A DNA stretch of 64,000 nucleotides, taken from contig CAZJFH010000012.1 of NCBI GenBank assembly GCA_964545205.1, forward strand, positions 1 through 64,000, read 5' to 3'. A model generated the notes under the pieces. It was given only the letters and a program-made list of their open reading frames with translations, was not told the origin of the DNA and did not search any database. The DNA is from CAZJFH01 sp964545205. Its GTDB lineage: Bacteria; Pseudomonadota; Alphaproteobacteria; Rhodospirillales; Magnetospirillaceae. The number at the start of each line of letters is the position of its first letter. Within the stretch, counting starts at the first letter, position 1. Positions 25,375 to 38,002 of this stretch are shown piece by piece. The position numbers and the translations under genes are program-made.

Positions 25375-25824
25375 ATGACGCAGGATCCGCCGCCCATGCA
25401 GGCCGCCCTGGCCGAAGCGCGCCGCGCCGCCGCGCGCGGCGAGGTGCCGGTCGGCGCCGTGGTGGTGCGCGACGGCCGCGTCGTCGCCGCCGCCGGCAAC
25501 CGGGTCGAGGCCGACGCGGACCCCACCGCCCACGCCGAGATCCTGGCGCTCCGCGCCGCGGCGGCTCTGGTCGGGGCGCCGCGGCTGCCCGACTGCGACC
25601 TCTACGTCACCCTGGAGCCGTGCCCGATGTGCGCCGCCGCCATCGCCTTCGCGCGCATCCGCCGGGTCTATTTCGGCGCCTACGATCCCAAGGGCGGCGG
25701 CGTCGAGCACGGGCCGCGCATCTTCGACCAGCCGACCTGCCATCACCGCCCCGAAGTCTACGGCGGCATCGGCGAGGCCCCGGCGGCGGAACTGCTGCGC
25801 GACTTCTTCAAGGCGCGACGCTAG
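25375..25824 (+). CDS. tadA: tRNA-specific adenosine deaminase
   Basis: A 149-residue zinc deaminase that converts A34 to inosine in tRNA-Arg(ACG). The active site is complete: TAHAEIL (His53 zinc ligand, Glu55 proton shuttle) and LEPCPMCAAAI (Cys83, Cys86). RIRRVYFGAYDPKGGG fits the tRNA-adenosine deaminase branch better than guanine or cytosine deaminases. The start ATG 25375 is divergent from the MscS gene with an 86-bp gap. The next gene starts 32 bp downstream. Confidence 0.94.
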   Translation: MTQDPPPMQAALAEARRAAARGEVPVGAVVVRDGRVVAAAGNRVEADADPTAHAEILALRAAAALVGAPRLPDCDLYVTLEPCPMCAAAIAFARIRRVYFGAYDPKGGGVEHGPRIFDQPTCHHRPEVYGGIGEAPAAELLRDFFKARR

Positions 25825-25856
25825 ACTGCCGACGCCCAATCGACAGGAGAAGAGAG

Positions 25857-26216
25857 ATGGTGAAGGACTGGCCCAAGCTGGCGAAGGAGCTCTCGACGGC
25901 GATGAACGAGGTGCGCGTCGGCATTCCCGACGTCATGACGGCGTTCTCGGCCATCGCCAAGGCGGCGACCGCCGACGGCGCGCTCGATCCCAAGACCAAG
26001 GAGCTGATCGCGGTCGCCATCGCCGTCGCCGCGCGCTGCGACGGCTGCATCGCCTTCCACGCCAAGGCCGCGTTGCGCCACGGCGCCACGCGCGCGGAGA
26101 TGATGGAGACGGTGGGCATGGCCGTCTACATGGGCGGCGGCCCGTCGGTGATCTACGGCGCCCAGGCGATCGAGGCCTTCGACCAGTTCGCCGGCACCAA
26201 GGCGGCGGCGGAGTAG
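25857..26216 (+). CDS. Carboxymuconolactone decarboxylase / AhpD-like protein
   Basis: A 119-residue all-helical protein of the CMD/AhpD family. The redox motif is RCDGCIAFHAKAALRHGAT, with the CxxC and downstream His of AhpD-type peroxidase proteins. A peroxide-detoxifying or disulfide-reducing role is therefore more likely than decarboxylation. AGGAGAAGAG precedes the ATG at 25857. The stop at 26216 lies 5 bp from the macrodomain gene start, which suggests an operon tadA - AhpD-like - macrodomain. Confidence 0.93.
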   Translation: MVKDWPKLAKELSTAMNEVRVGIPDVMTAFSAIAKAATADGALDPKTKELIAVAIAVAARCDGCIAFHAKAALRHGATRAEMMETVGMAVYMGGGPSVIYGAQAIEAFDQFAGTKAAAE

Positions 26217-26221
26217 CGGCG

Positions 26222-26730
<509 letters not shown>

Positions 26731-26734
<4 letters not shown>

Positions 26735-27336
26735 AGCGCGCGCACGGCGATCATGCGCGGATCGTCGCCGTGGTCGATCAGGATGCGGCGCACCCGTTCC
26801 TGCCACAACTCGGCGAATTCGCGCTCGATGACGGCGTCGGACTCGCCGACCAGGATCGCCTGCAGGCGGTCGCGCATGCGCGGGTCGGGCGGCACCAGCG
26901 AGGGGTCGAACGACACCGCGACGGCGGCGCCGGTGTCGTCGCGCCGAAGCACCATGTCGCCGGCCGTCGCGGCGCTCCAGCGCAGCAGCCCCTGGCGGCG
27001 GAAGCGGCCGCCGATGCCCTTGAAGCCGCCGATGCCGGCGGCGCCGGTCAGCAGCCCGGCCACCGAGGCCATCACCCCGGCGACGCCCTCGTCCTCGGCC
27101 TCGGCCATGTCGACGCCCACCGCGCCGCGTTCGGGCATGGCGTCGGGATAGAGCGCCCGCAGCCCGCGCGCCACCATCAGATAGGTGCCGGCGACGGTCG
27201 GGCAGGAATGGCCGGCCAGCCGCACGGCGTCGGCGTAGCCGTATTCGATGACGCCGTCGCCGGCGCCCAGGAACGCCGCCAGCGGATCGCGCAGGCGAAT
27301 GCGCGCGACGTCGTCGAAAAACGCGGGAAAGGACAT
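26731..27336 (-). CDS. FmdE-like domain protein (tentative)
   Basis: A 201-residue protein. The segment VRLAGHSCPTVAGTYLMVARGL resembles the HGHxCPG...G motif of FmdE (formylmethanofuran dehydrogenase subunit E-like) proteins, and GGFKGIGGRFRRQGLL follows where that family has a small-residue core. A Cys/His metal site is plausible. The reaction is unknown and methanogenesis is not implied. The start ATG at 27336 follows AGGAGGTGCCGTC, a strong ribosome-binding site. It lies just downstream of the histidine kinase gene (63-bp gap), same strand. Confidence 0.7.
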
Positions 27337-27399
27337 GACGGCACCTCCTGAGCCAGAAACTGCCTCGACGTCCGGCGGCCGTCTTTGTCGCAGCGCAAG

Positions 27400-28697
27400 C
27401 TAGTCGGGTTCGACGAGATCGGCGGCGAGCGGCACCTCGACGGCGAAGCACGACCCGCGGCCGACGCGCGAGCGCACGTCGATGCGGCAGTCCAGCAGCC
27501 GCGCCAGCCTGGCCACGATCGCCAGGCCGAGCCCGAGCCCCTCCTCGCGGTTGCGGGCCTCGTTGCCGACCTGGTGGAAGTCGTCGAAGATCATTTCGAG
27601 CTGGTCCGGCGGCACGCCGACCCCGGTGTCCCAGACCTCGATGCGCAGGACGCCCTCGCGCCGGCGGCAGCCGAAGACGATGCCGCCGTTCTGGGTGTAG
27701 CGGATGGCGTTGCTCAGCATGTTGCGCAGGATGCGCTCGAGCAGCGTGGGATCGCTGCGCAGCGTCTCGTCCCGCTGCAGGCTCTTGAATCGCAGGCCCT
27801 TCGACGTCGCCAGGGCCGAAAACTCGGCCGTCAGCCGCTGCAGAATGTCGCCGGAGCGGAATTCCGAGACGTCGGGCACGATCAGCCCGGCCTCGATCTT
27901 CGAGATGTCGAGCAGGCCATTGAGCAGCGCGCCCAGCGACACGACCGCCTCGTTCACGCGCGCGACGATGGCCTCGGAGGGACCGGAAAGGCCCTGATGG
28001 CTCAGCACGTCGACGAACAACGCCAGCGCCTGGACCGGCTGGCGCAGATCGTGGCTGGCGGCGGCCAGGAACTTGGTCTTGGTCGCCAGCGCCCGTTCGA
28101 GCTGCGCGTTGGCGCGCTCGACCTCCAGCTTGGCCAGGCGCAGGCCCTCGGTGGCGTGGTTGCGGGCGGTGACGTCGACGACGCCGCACAGCACCAGGCT
28201 CTTGCCGGTCGCCGCGTCGCGCAGGTCGGTGGCGTCGAGCATGCCGTCGAAGCCGCTGCCGTCGAGGCGGCGGAACCGGAACTCGTCGCGGCCCGCATCG
28301 CCACCGGCGCGCACCGCCTCGAGATAGCTCAGCAGCCGGCCGTGGTCGCGGCGCTCGACCATCAGCAGCAACGGACGCCCGCGCAGCCGCCGCCGGCCTA
28401 TTCCGAACAGCGTCTCGGCGCGGCGGTTGGTGGACTCGATGATCCCGCCCGAATCGACCGCGAAGCACGCCGCCGGCACCGATTCGAACAGCTGCATGTA
28501 CTGCCGTCGCGACGCCTCCAGCGCCTGCTGCGCGTCGCGCAGCTCCTCGTTCTGAATCTCGAGCTCGGCCTGATGCACGCAGAGCTCCTGCAGGAGCTGC
28601 CGAACGCCGGCGCCGTCGCCGTCGGTGCCGGGGTCGAGGGCGCGCTCGGTGACCAGCCGTTCGGCCCGGCGCCGCAGGTTTTCTCCGATGGTGCGGG

Positions 28698-28701
<4 letters not shown>
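27400..28701 (-). CDS. PAS-domain histidine kinase coupled to CheB/CheR fusion
   Basis: A 433-residue soluble kinase: a short helical region, a PAS domain (MQLFESVPAACFAVDSGGII), an H-box with TKFLAAASHDLRQPVQALAL, N-box NMLSNAIRYT, G1 VWDTGVGV and G2 GLGLGLAIVARLA. GTG 28701 overlaps the TGA of the CheB/CheR gene (GTGA), so the two are made together. The H-box and catalytic domain are very similar to those of the hybrid kinase at 46891, an apparent paralog. No receiver domain is present. Confidence 0.93.
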
Positions 28702-31655
<2,954 letters not shown>

Positions 31656-31790
31656 GCACCCTCGTGCGGCCGGCACGGGTCATTCTGCGGCCGCATCAAC
31701 CGTTATAATACCAAACGATCCGCCGGGAAAAGCGCCGAGCCGGGCCGCGACCCTGGCCAAAAGTCGAGTTCATACGCCACTTTCGGCATG

Positions 31791-31822
31791 AAAACGCCCC
31801 GCCGGACGATCCGGCGGGGCGT
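31791..31822 (-). terminator. Intrinsic terminator of rpoH
   Basis: A perfect 13-bp stem, ACGCCCCGCCGGA (31794-31806) and TCCGGCGGGGCGT (31810-31822) with a 3-nt loop. On the minus strand it is followed by TTTT. It begins 27 bp after the rpoH stop. Confidence 0.88.
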
Positions 31823-31848
31823 CATTCGCCTCGGAGGAGAGACGCGGC

Positions 31849-32727
31849 TCAGGCCGCGGCGGGCAGCGCCGCCTCGCGGGCCGCCGCCAGCGAGCGGACC
31901 GCCTTCTGCAGCTTGTTGAAGGCGCGCTCCTCGATCTGGCGCACGCGTTCGCGCGAGACCGAATAGACCTTCGACAGTTCCTCGAGAGTCGGCGGATCGT
32001 CCTTCAGCCGGCGCTCGCTGACGATGTGGCGCTCGCGGTCGTTCAGCTTGGACAGGCCCTCTTCGAGCAGGTCGCGGCGCCACTTCTCCTGCTCGAAGTC
32101 GCCCAGCAGGCTCTCCTGGTTGGGCCGCTGATCGATCAGCAGGTCCTGCCACTGCATGCCGCCGTCCTCGCCGACGATGTTGTTCAGCGAGCGGTCGCCG
32201 GACAGGCGCCGGTTCATGTCGACCACCTCCTGCGCGCCGACCTGGAGCTCCTCGGCGATCGCGGCGACGGTCTCCGGCGACAGGTCGCCTTCCTCGAGCT
32301 CGCGCATGCGGCCCTTGACGGTGCGCAGGTTGAAGAACAGCTTCTTCTGCGCCGCCGTGGTGCCCATCTTCACCAGCGACCAGTTGTGCAGGATGTATTC
32401 CTGGATCGTCGCCCGGATCCACCACAGCGCATAGGTCGCGAGCCGGAAGCCGCGATCCGGGTCGAACTTCTCGACCGCCTGCATCAGCCCGACATTGCCC
32501 TCGGCGATCAGGTCGTCGAACGGCAGCCCATAGCCGCGAAAGCCGCGGGCGATCTTGATCACGTAGCGCAGGTGGCTGCCCACCAGCAGCCGCGCCGCCT
32601 CGGGATCGCGCCGCTCGCGCCAGCGGTTGGCGAGGTCGCGCTCCTGCTCGGCGGTCAGCATCGGGAAGCGCCGGACCTCCTCGGCGTATCGCGACATGTT
32701 GTCGGGCATCATCGCATTCACGTTCAT
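31849..32727 (-). CDS. rpoH: RNA polymerase sigma factor RpoH (sigma-32)
   Basis: A 292-residue heat-shock sigma factor. Region 2 shows DLIAEGNVGLMQAVEKFDP and FRLATYALWWIRATIQEYIL. The RpoH box-like stretch KKLFFNLRTVKGRM and region 4.2 helix-turn-helix SVSRERVRQIEERAFNKL are present. ATG 32727 has AAGGAGGA about 9 nt upstream; a start 17 codons further up is less likely. It has its own terminator. The upstream region has a promoter overlapped by a LexA-like GTTC-N7-GTTC pair. The likely RpoH promoter of dnaK in this window fits its regulon. Confidence 0.97.
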   Translation of the reverse strand: MNVNAMMPDNMSRYAEEVRRFPMLTAEQERDLANRWRERRDPEAARLLVGSHLRYVIKIARGFRGYGLPFDDLIAEGNVGLMQAVEKFDPDRGFRLATYALWWIRATIQEYILHNWSLVKMGTTAAQKKLFFNLRTVKGRMRELEEGDLSPETVAAIAEELQVGAQEVVDMNRRLSGDRSLNNIVGEDGGMQWQDLLIDQRPNQESLLGDFEQEKWRRDLLEEGLSKLNDRERHIVSERRLKDDPPTLEELSKVYSVSRERVRQIEERAFNKLQKAVRSLAAAREAALPAAA

Positions 32728-32838
32728 TCCTAGGCATCCTCCTTCGGCGATACGAACCGCTCCCCCGGGCATGCGCACAGCGCGCCCGCGGGGTTTTTGC
32801 TTTTTTCGCTATGGGGATCGGTACGCTACCTAATTTAG

Positions 32839-32860
32839 GAACGAACTACGAACGTTCAAG
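32839..32860 (-). promoter_or_regulatory. Candidate rpoH promoter with LexA-box-like repeat
   Basis: On the minus strand CTTGAA (32860-32855) is followed by GTTC-GTAGTTC-GTTC (32853-32839) and then CCTAAATTAG (ending 32831). GTTC-N7-GTTC is the alphaproteobacterial LexA operator pattern; a GAACGTTC palindrome (32850-32857) overlaps it. It lies ~110 bp ahead of the rpoH start codon. With only 8 specified bases, a chance match cannot be excluded. Confidence 0.4.
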
Positions 32861-32928
32861 GGGGTAGCCGGACGCGCGTAGGGACTCGGGCGCCAACGTG
32901 TCGCATGTGGGACGCGGGAGGTGCGCTG

Positions 32929-33822
32929 TCAATCCACCGGAACGCCGTAGAAGCCGGCGATATGGTGCCAGGCCTCCTCGGCGGTTTCGACGAATTTGAA
33001 GATGTTGCGGTCCTCGGGCGAGATGACGCCTTCGCCGACCATGGTGTCGAGGTTGAACACGCGCTCCCAGAACTCGCGGCCGAACAGCAGGAACGGGATC
33101 GGCTCGATCTTGCCGGTCTGGATCAGCGTCGCCGCCTCGAACATCTCGTCGAGGGTGCCGAAGCCGCCGGGAAACACGACCAGCGCCTTGGCGCGCTTGA
33201 GAAAGTGCATCTTGCGGATGGCGAAATAGTGGAACCGGAAGGACAGTTCCGGGGTGACGTACTCGTTCGGCTCCTGCTCGAAGGGCAGGACGATGTTGAG
33301 GCCGATCGACTTGCCCCCGACCTCCTGGGCGCCACGGTTGGCGGCCTCCATGATGCCGGGGCCGCCGCCGGTCAGCACCACGAACTCGCACAGATGCTTG
33401 TCGACGCAGGTCAGCGAGACGATCTGCGCCAGCTTGCGCGCCTCCTCGTAGTAGCGGCTGTTGGCCAGCATGCGCCGGGCGACGGCGACTCGGCGGCCCA
33501 GCTTGGCGTCGGACGGACTGCGCCGCGCCGCCTCCTCGGCCTCGGCGAGCTGGGCGCGGGCGATCTCCGGGTCGGGGATGCGGGCGCTGCCGAACATCGC
33601 CACCGTCGAGCGGATGCCGTGCTCCTCCTGCAGCAGTTCGGGCTTGAGCAGTTCGAGCTGCAGCCGCACCGGGCGGAGTTCCTCGCGCAGCAGGAAGTCG
33701 ACGTCCTCGAAGGCCAGCCGGTAGGACGGCGAGGCGGTCTGCGGCGAGCCGGGAGCCGGCTCGGGGAACTCGGTTTCGTCGCGCGCGGTGGGAAAGGGGC
33801 CCTTGACGGTCAGGTCGGTCAT
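32929..33822 (-). CDS. LOG-family protein (lysine-decarboxylase-like fold)
   Basis: A ~297-residue member of the LOG / TIGR00730 family, related to cytokinin riboside 5'-monophosphate phosphoribohydrolases and bacterial YgdH/PpnN-type nucleotide hydrolases. Signature motifs: VLTGGGPGIMEAANRGA and VVFPGGFGTLDEMFEA. The N-terminal ~75 residues are an extension beyond the core. ATG 33822 (MTDLTVKGPF) is preferred; an in-frame ATG at 33900 would add 26 low-complexity residues. The natural substrate (probably a nucleotide monophosphate) is inferred from the family. Confidence 0.9.
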   Translation of the reverse strand: MTDLTVKGPFPTARDETEFPEPAPGSPQTASPSYRLAFEDVDFLLREELRPVRLQLELLKPELLQEEHGIRSTVAMFGSARIPDPEIARAQLAEAEEAARRSPSDAKLGRRVAVARRMLANSRYYEEARKLAQIVSLTCVDKHLCEFVVLTGGGPGIMEAANRGAQEVGGKSIGLNIVLPFEQEPNEYVTPELSFRFHYFAIRKMHFLKRAKALVVFPGGFGTLDEMFEAATLIQTGKIEPIPFLLFGREFWERVFNLDTMVGEGVISPEDRNIFKFVETAEEAWHHIAGFYGVPVD

Positions 33823-34059
33823 TCTCGCATCCAGCTTTTCGTTGCCCGCCCGATGCGGAGGGAGTCCGCCAGCGAGACCTTGATTCTGCAACGGTTTCAT
33901 TACCGAGACGTAAAATTTTCCGGTTTATCGCCGGCCCGGGCTGTGGAATGATTCCTGTTCATCCACGTCATGGAGGTGGACGGGCGTGACAACGCTCCCG
34001 AAGCTCCGGCACGGCTCGGAGCGCATGATCGACCGCGGCGGTTCCCACGGAGGGCGGCG

Positions 34060-34767
34060 ATGAGCGAGCTGCCGGAACGGCTGCGCGGTCTGCGCGGCGT
34101 CATCTTCGATCTCGACGGCGTCATCACCCGCACCGCCTCGGTGCATTTCGCCGCCTGGAAAGCGCTGTTCGACGACTTCCTCAGGGCGCGCGACGGCGAC
34201 GCCTTCAAGCCGTTCACCGAGGACGACTACACCAGCCATGTCGACGGCAAGCCGCGCTACGACGGCGTCCGCGACTTCCTGGCCAGCCGCGGCATCGCGG
34301 TGACGGAAGACGAGGTGGTGGCGCTGGGCAACCGCAAGAACGGCCTGTTCAACCGCATGCTGCGCGAGCACGGCGTCGAGGTGTTCGACAGCTCGGTGCT
34401 GCTGGTCGAGGAGCTGCGCCGCCACGGCATCCGCACCGCGGTGGTGTCGTCGTCGAAGAACTGCCGGCCGGTGCTGCAGAGCGCCGAGCTGATCGACCAT
34501 TTCGACGTCATCCTCGACGGCAACGACGCCGCCCGCGAGCATCTCGCCGGCAAGCCGGCGCCCGACACCTTCGTGCGCGCCGCCGAGCTGCTCGGCCTGC
34601 AGCCGGCCGAGTGCGCCGTGGTCGAGGACGCCGTGGTCGGCGTTCAGGCCGGCGCGGCGGGCGATTTCCGCGTCGTCATCGGCATCGACCGCGGCGCCGG
34701 GCACGACGCCCTGGCCGAAGGCGGCGCCGACGTGGTGGTGGACGACTTGAAGGAGCTGAAGACGTGA
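34060..34767 (+). CDS. Beta-phosphoglucomutase-family HAD hydrolase
   Basis: A 235-residue HAD-superfamily protein. IFDLDGVITRTASVHFAAW holds the nucleophile Asp and acid/base Asp pair; AVVSSSKN (motif II) and KPAPDTF plus VVEDAVVGVQAG (motifs III/IV) follow. Members in this gene setting interconvert beta-glucose-1-phosphate and glucose-6-phosphate. CGGAGGG precedes the ATG at 34060. The gene ends with a GTGA overlap into the trehalose-phosphatase gene and is followed by a GH65 phosphorylase, which makes the mutase assignment sensible: it would process the beta-G1P released or consumed by GH65. Confidence 0.9.
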   Translation: MSELPERLRGLRGVIFDLDGVITRTASVHFAAWKALFDDFLRARDGDAFKPFTEDDYTSHVDGKPRYDGVRDFLASRGIAVTEDEVVALGNRKNGLFNRMLREHGVEVFDSSVLLVEELRRHGIRTAVVSSSKNCRPVLQSAELIDHFDVILDGNDAAREHLAGKPAPDTFVRAAELLGLQPAECAVVEDAVVGVQAGAAGDFRVVIGIDRGAGHDALAEGGADVVVDDLKELKT

Positions 34768-35573
34768 CCGAGACCCCCGTCAACGCGATTCCCTCGGCGC
34801 TGGAGCGCTTCGACCTGCTGGCGGCGCGGCTCGCCGGCAAGCGCCCGGCGCTGTTCCTCGATTACGACGGCACCCTGACGCCGATCGTCGACCATCCCGA
34901 GAAGGCGATCATGTCGGCCGAGTCGCGGGCCGCCGTCGACGCGCTGGCGCGCAAGCTGCCGGTCGCCGTCATCTCGGGGCGCGATCGCGAGAACGTCGAG
35001 GCCAAGGTCGGCATCGACAGCCTGATCTTCGCCGGCAGCCACGGCTTCGACATCAAGGTGCCGGGCGGCGGCAAGATCGGCCACGAGGTCGGCGCCGACT
35101 ACGCGCCGCTGCTCGACGCCACCGAGGCCAAGCTGCACGCGATGATCGACCCGGTCGCCGGCTCGCTGGTCGAGCGCAAGCGCTTCTCGATCGCCGCCCA
35201 TTACCGCAACGTCGCCCCCGAGCAGGCGCACCGCGTCGCCGACGCCGTCGCCACGATCATCGCCGCCGAGCCGAAGCTCAAGATGAAGCCGGGCAAGATG
35301 GTGTTCGAGCTGCAGCCGGCGATCGACTGGGACAAGGGCAAGGCTGTGCTGTGGCTGCTCCAGGCGCTGAAGCTCGACCGACCCGACGTGGTGCCGATGT
35401 TCTTCGGCGACGACGTCACCGACGAGGACGCCTTCCGGGCCTTGGCCGGCGGCGTCGGCGTCGGCGTGGTGGTCGCCGATCCCGGCGACGCCGAACGGCG
35501 CAGCCACGCCGAATTCAGGGTCGACGACGTCGACCAGGTGATCGAATTGCTGCGCCGCCTGACGCCGGCGTGA
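34764..35573 (+). CDS. otsB: Trehalose-6-phosphate phosphatase
   Basis: A 269-residue HAD phosphatase of the OtsB type that releases trehalose from trehalose-6-phosphate. Motifs: ALFLDYDGTLTPIVDHP (nucleophile DxD), VISGRDRENVE, AGSHGFDIK, RFSIAAHYRNV and FFGDDVTDEDAF. GTG 34764 overlaps the previous stop. No trehalose-6-phosphate synthase (OtsA) gene is in the window, so the substrate source is elsewhere or the enzyme acts on another sugar phosphate. It is 16 bp from the GH65 gene. Confidence 0.93.
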   Translation: MTETPVNAIPSALERFDLLAARLAGKRPALFLDYDGTLTPIVDHPEKAIMSAESRAAVDALARKLPVAVISGRDRENVEAKVGIDSLIFAGSHGFDIKVPGGGKIGHEVGADYAPLLDATEAKLHAMIDPVAGSLVERKRFSIAAHYRNVAPEQAHRVADAVATIIAAEPKLKMKPGKMVFELQPAIDWDKGKAVLWLLQALKLDRPDVVPMFFGDDVTDEDAFRALAGGVGVGVVVADPGDAERRSHAEFRVDDVDQVIELLRRLTPA

Positions 35574-35589
35574 GAAGGGGGACCGGGGG

Positions 35590-37998
35590 ATGAAGGACTG
35601 GACACTGGTCTACGCCGACTACGACCCGGCGCAGCAGGGCGTGCGCGAGGCGCTGCTGACGCTCGGCAACGGATACTTCTGCAGCCGCGGCGCCTTCGAA
35701 TGGGTCGGGGCCGACGACATCCACTATCCCGGCACCTATCTCGCCGGCGGCTACAACCGCCTGAAGACCGAGATCGCCGGCCGGGTGATCGAGAACGAGG
35801 ATCTCGTCAACCTGCCGAACTGGCTCAAGCTGCAGTTCCGCATCGGCGACGGCGAGTGGTTCAGCCTGATGGCCGGCGACATCCTGTCGTTCCGCCGCGA
35901 GCTCGACCTGCGCCGCGGCGTGCTGAGCTGCGCCATCCGCTTCCGCGACCGCCACGGCCACGAGACCAGCCTGACCTCGCGGCGCATCGTCTCGATGGCC
36001 GAGCCGCATCTCGGCGCCATCCAGCTCGCCGTCACCGCCGAGAACTGGTCGGGGCGGCTCGACGTCCGCTCCGATCTCGACGGGCGCATCATCAATGCCG
36101 GCGTGCGCCGATACCGCGACCTCAACAGCTCGCACCTGATGCCGCTGCAGGCCGGCACGGTGTCCGGCGACGGCGACGCGAACCTGCTGCTGCTGGTCAC
36201 CGAGACCTGCACCGGCCACACCCGCATCGCCCAGTGCGCCCGCACCCGCGTCTTCCGCGACGGCGCGCCGATCGACGTGGCGCCGCTCGACGAGAGCGGG
36301 CCGTCGCACGGCGGCCAGATGTATTCGGTCGAGGTGGCGCAGGGCCAGACGGTGACGGTCGAGAAGGTGGTGGCGCTGTATACCGGCAAGGACGTCGCCA
36401 TCGCCTCGCCCGACCTGGCGGCGCAGGAGGCGGCGGCGAACGCGCCCGACTTCGAGGCGCTGCTGGCCCGCCACGCCCAGGCCTGGCACCGGCTGTGGGA
36501 CCGCTGCGACATCGAGGTCGAGGCCAACGGCAACGGCGAGACCCAGATGATCCTGCGGGTGCACATCTTCCACCTGCTGCAGACGCTGTCGCCCAACACG
36601 ATCGACCTCGACGTCGGCGTGCCGGCGCGCGGCTGGCACGGCGAGGCCTATCGCGGCCATGTGTTCTGGGACGAGCTGTTCATCCTGCCGTTCCTCGACT
36701 TCCGCCTGCCGGCGCTCAGCCGCGCCATGCTGCGCTACCGCTACAACCGGCTGCCGAAGGCCCGCGCCGCGGCGCGGGCCGCCGGGCTGAAGGGGGCGAT
36801 GTTCCCGTGGCAGTCGGGCAGCGACGGCCGCGAGGAAAGCCAGCTCGTCCACCTCAACCCGCGCTCCGGGCGCTGGCTGCCCGACATGTCGTGGCAGCAG
36901 CGCCACGTAGCGCTGGCCATCGCCTTCAACACCTGGCGCTACTACACGATCACCGGCGAGAAGCAGTTCCTGGCGATCCGCGGCCTCGAACTGCTGGTCG
37001 AGATCGCCCGCATGTTCGCCTCGCTCGCCAAGCGCGATCCCGCGACCGGGCGCTGGGAGATCCACCAGGTGATGGGTCCCGACGAATATCACGAGGCCTA
37101 TCCGTGGGCCGAGACCCACGGCCTGAACAACAACGCCTACACCAACGTGCTGGTGTCGTGGCTGATGTCGCGGGTGCAGGAGGCGCTGGCGGTGCTCGAC
37201 GAGACCCGCCGCGCCGAGATCGTCGAATATCTCGGCATCGCCGACGACGAGATCGCCCACTGGGACGACATGTCGCGGCACATGAAGGTGTGCTTCCACG
37301 ACGACGGCATCATCAGCCAGTTCGAGGGCTACGAGAAGCTCGAGGAGTTCGACTGGGAGCGCTATCGCGCCAAATACGGCGACATCCAGCGCCTCGACCG
37401 CATCCTCGAGGCCGAGGGCGACACGCCCAACCGCTACAAGCTGTCGAAGCAGGCCGACGTGCTGATGCTGTTCTACCTGTTCCCGCCCGAAACCCTGCGC
37501 GAGCTGTTCACGCGGCTGGGCTACGAGTTCACCGACGAGATGTGGCACCGCAACATCGACTACTACCTGGCCCGGACCTGCCACGGCTCGACCCTGTCCT
37601 ACATCGTCCATTCCTGGGTGCTGGCGCGCTCGCATCCCGAGCAGGCCTGGGAGCTGTTCACCAAGGCGCTGCGCAGCGACATCGCCGACATCCAGGGCGG
37701 CACCACCGCCGAGGGCATCCATCTCGGCGCCATGGCCGGCACCGTCGACCTCGTGCAGCGCTGCCTGACCGGCCTCGACGTGCGCCGCGGCCGGCTGCAT
37801 TTCGACCCCGCGATCACCGACCGGCTGAACCGGATCGCGCTGAAGGTGCGCTATCTCGGCCACTGGCTGGAGGTCGAGCTGCGCGGCCGCACCCTGGAGA
37901 TCACGGTGCAGCCGTCATGGACGGCGGCGGTGCCGGTCACCGTGCGCGACCAGGAACACATGCTGGAGCCCGGCAAGACGCACAGCTTCGAGGTTTGA
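35590..37998 (+). CDS. Glycoside hydrolase family 65 protein (disaccharide phosphorylase)
   Basis: An 802-residue GH65 protein: N-terminal beta-sandwich (~1-270), (alpha/alpha)6 barrel and C-terminal beta domain. The catalytic acid is expected at E499 in HQVMGPDEYHEAYP. GHVFWDELFILPFL, the phosphate-binding area near STLSYIVHSW, and GTTAEGIHLGAMAGT are family hallmarks. GH65 enzymes reversibly phosphorolyse alpha-linked disaccharides (trehalose, maltose, kojibiose) to beta-G1P. The operon with a beta-PGM-like HAD and OtsB points to trehalose or kojibiose, but the specificity cannot be read from the sequence. Confidence 0.93.
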   Translation: MKDWTLVYADYDPAQQGVREALLTLGNGYFCSRGAFEWVGADDIHYPGTYLAGGYNRLKTEIAGRVIENEDLVNLPNWLKLQFRIGDGEWFSLMAGDILSFRRELDLRRGVLSCAIRFRDRHGHETSLTSRRIVSMAEPHLGAIQLAVTAENWSGRLDVRSDLDGRIINAGVRRYRDLNSSHLMPLQAGTVSGDGDANLLLLVTETCTGHTRIAQCARTRVFRDGAPIDVAPLDESGPSHGGQMYSVEVAQGQTVTVEKVVALYTGKDVAIASPDLAAQEAAANAPDFEALLARHAQAWHRLWDRCDIEVEANGNGETQMILRVHIFHLLQTLSPNTIDLDVGVPARGWHGEAYRGHVFWDELFILPFLDFRLPALSRAMLRYRYNRLPKARAAARAAGLKGAMFPWQSGSDGREESQLVHLNPRSGRWLPDMSWQQRHVALAIAFNTWRYYTITGEKQFLAIRGLELLVEIARMFASLAKRDPATGRWEIHQVMGPDEYHEAYPWAETHGLNNNAYTNVLVSWLMSRVQEALAVLDETRRAEIVEYLGIADDEIAHWDDMSRHMKVCFHDDGIISQFEGYEKLEEFDWERYRAKYGDIQRLDRILEAEGDTPNRYKLSKQADVLMLFYLFPPETLRELFTRLGYEFTDEMWHRNIDYYLARTCHGSTLSYIVHSWVLARSHPEQAWELFTKALRSDIADIQGGTTAEGIHLGAMAGTVDLVQRCLTGLDVRRGRLHFDPAITDRLNRIALKVRYLGHWLEVELRGRTLEITVQPSWTAAVPVTVRDQEHMLEPGKTHSFEV

Positions 37999-38002
37999 CG
38001 CC

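Noticed and set aside
33945..33970. EcfG-type (GGAAC-N16-CGTT) general-stress promoter ahead of the trehalose operon
   Set aside because: GGAAT-N16-CGTC is present, but it mismatches both elements and overlaps a GGAAT/ATTCC palindrome. The match is too weak to claim.
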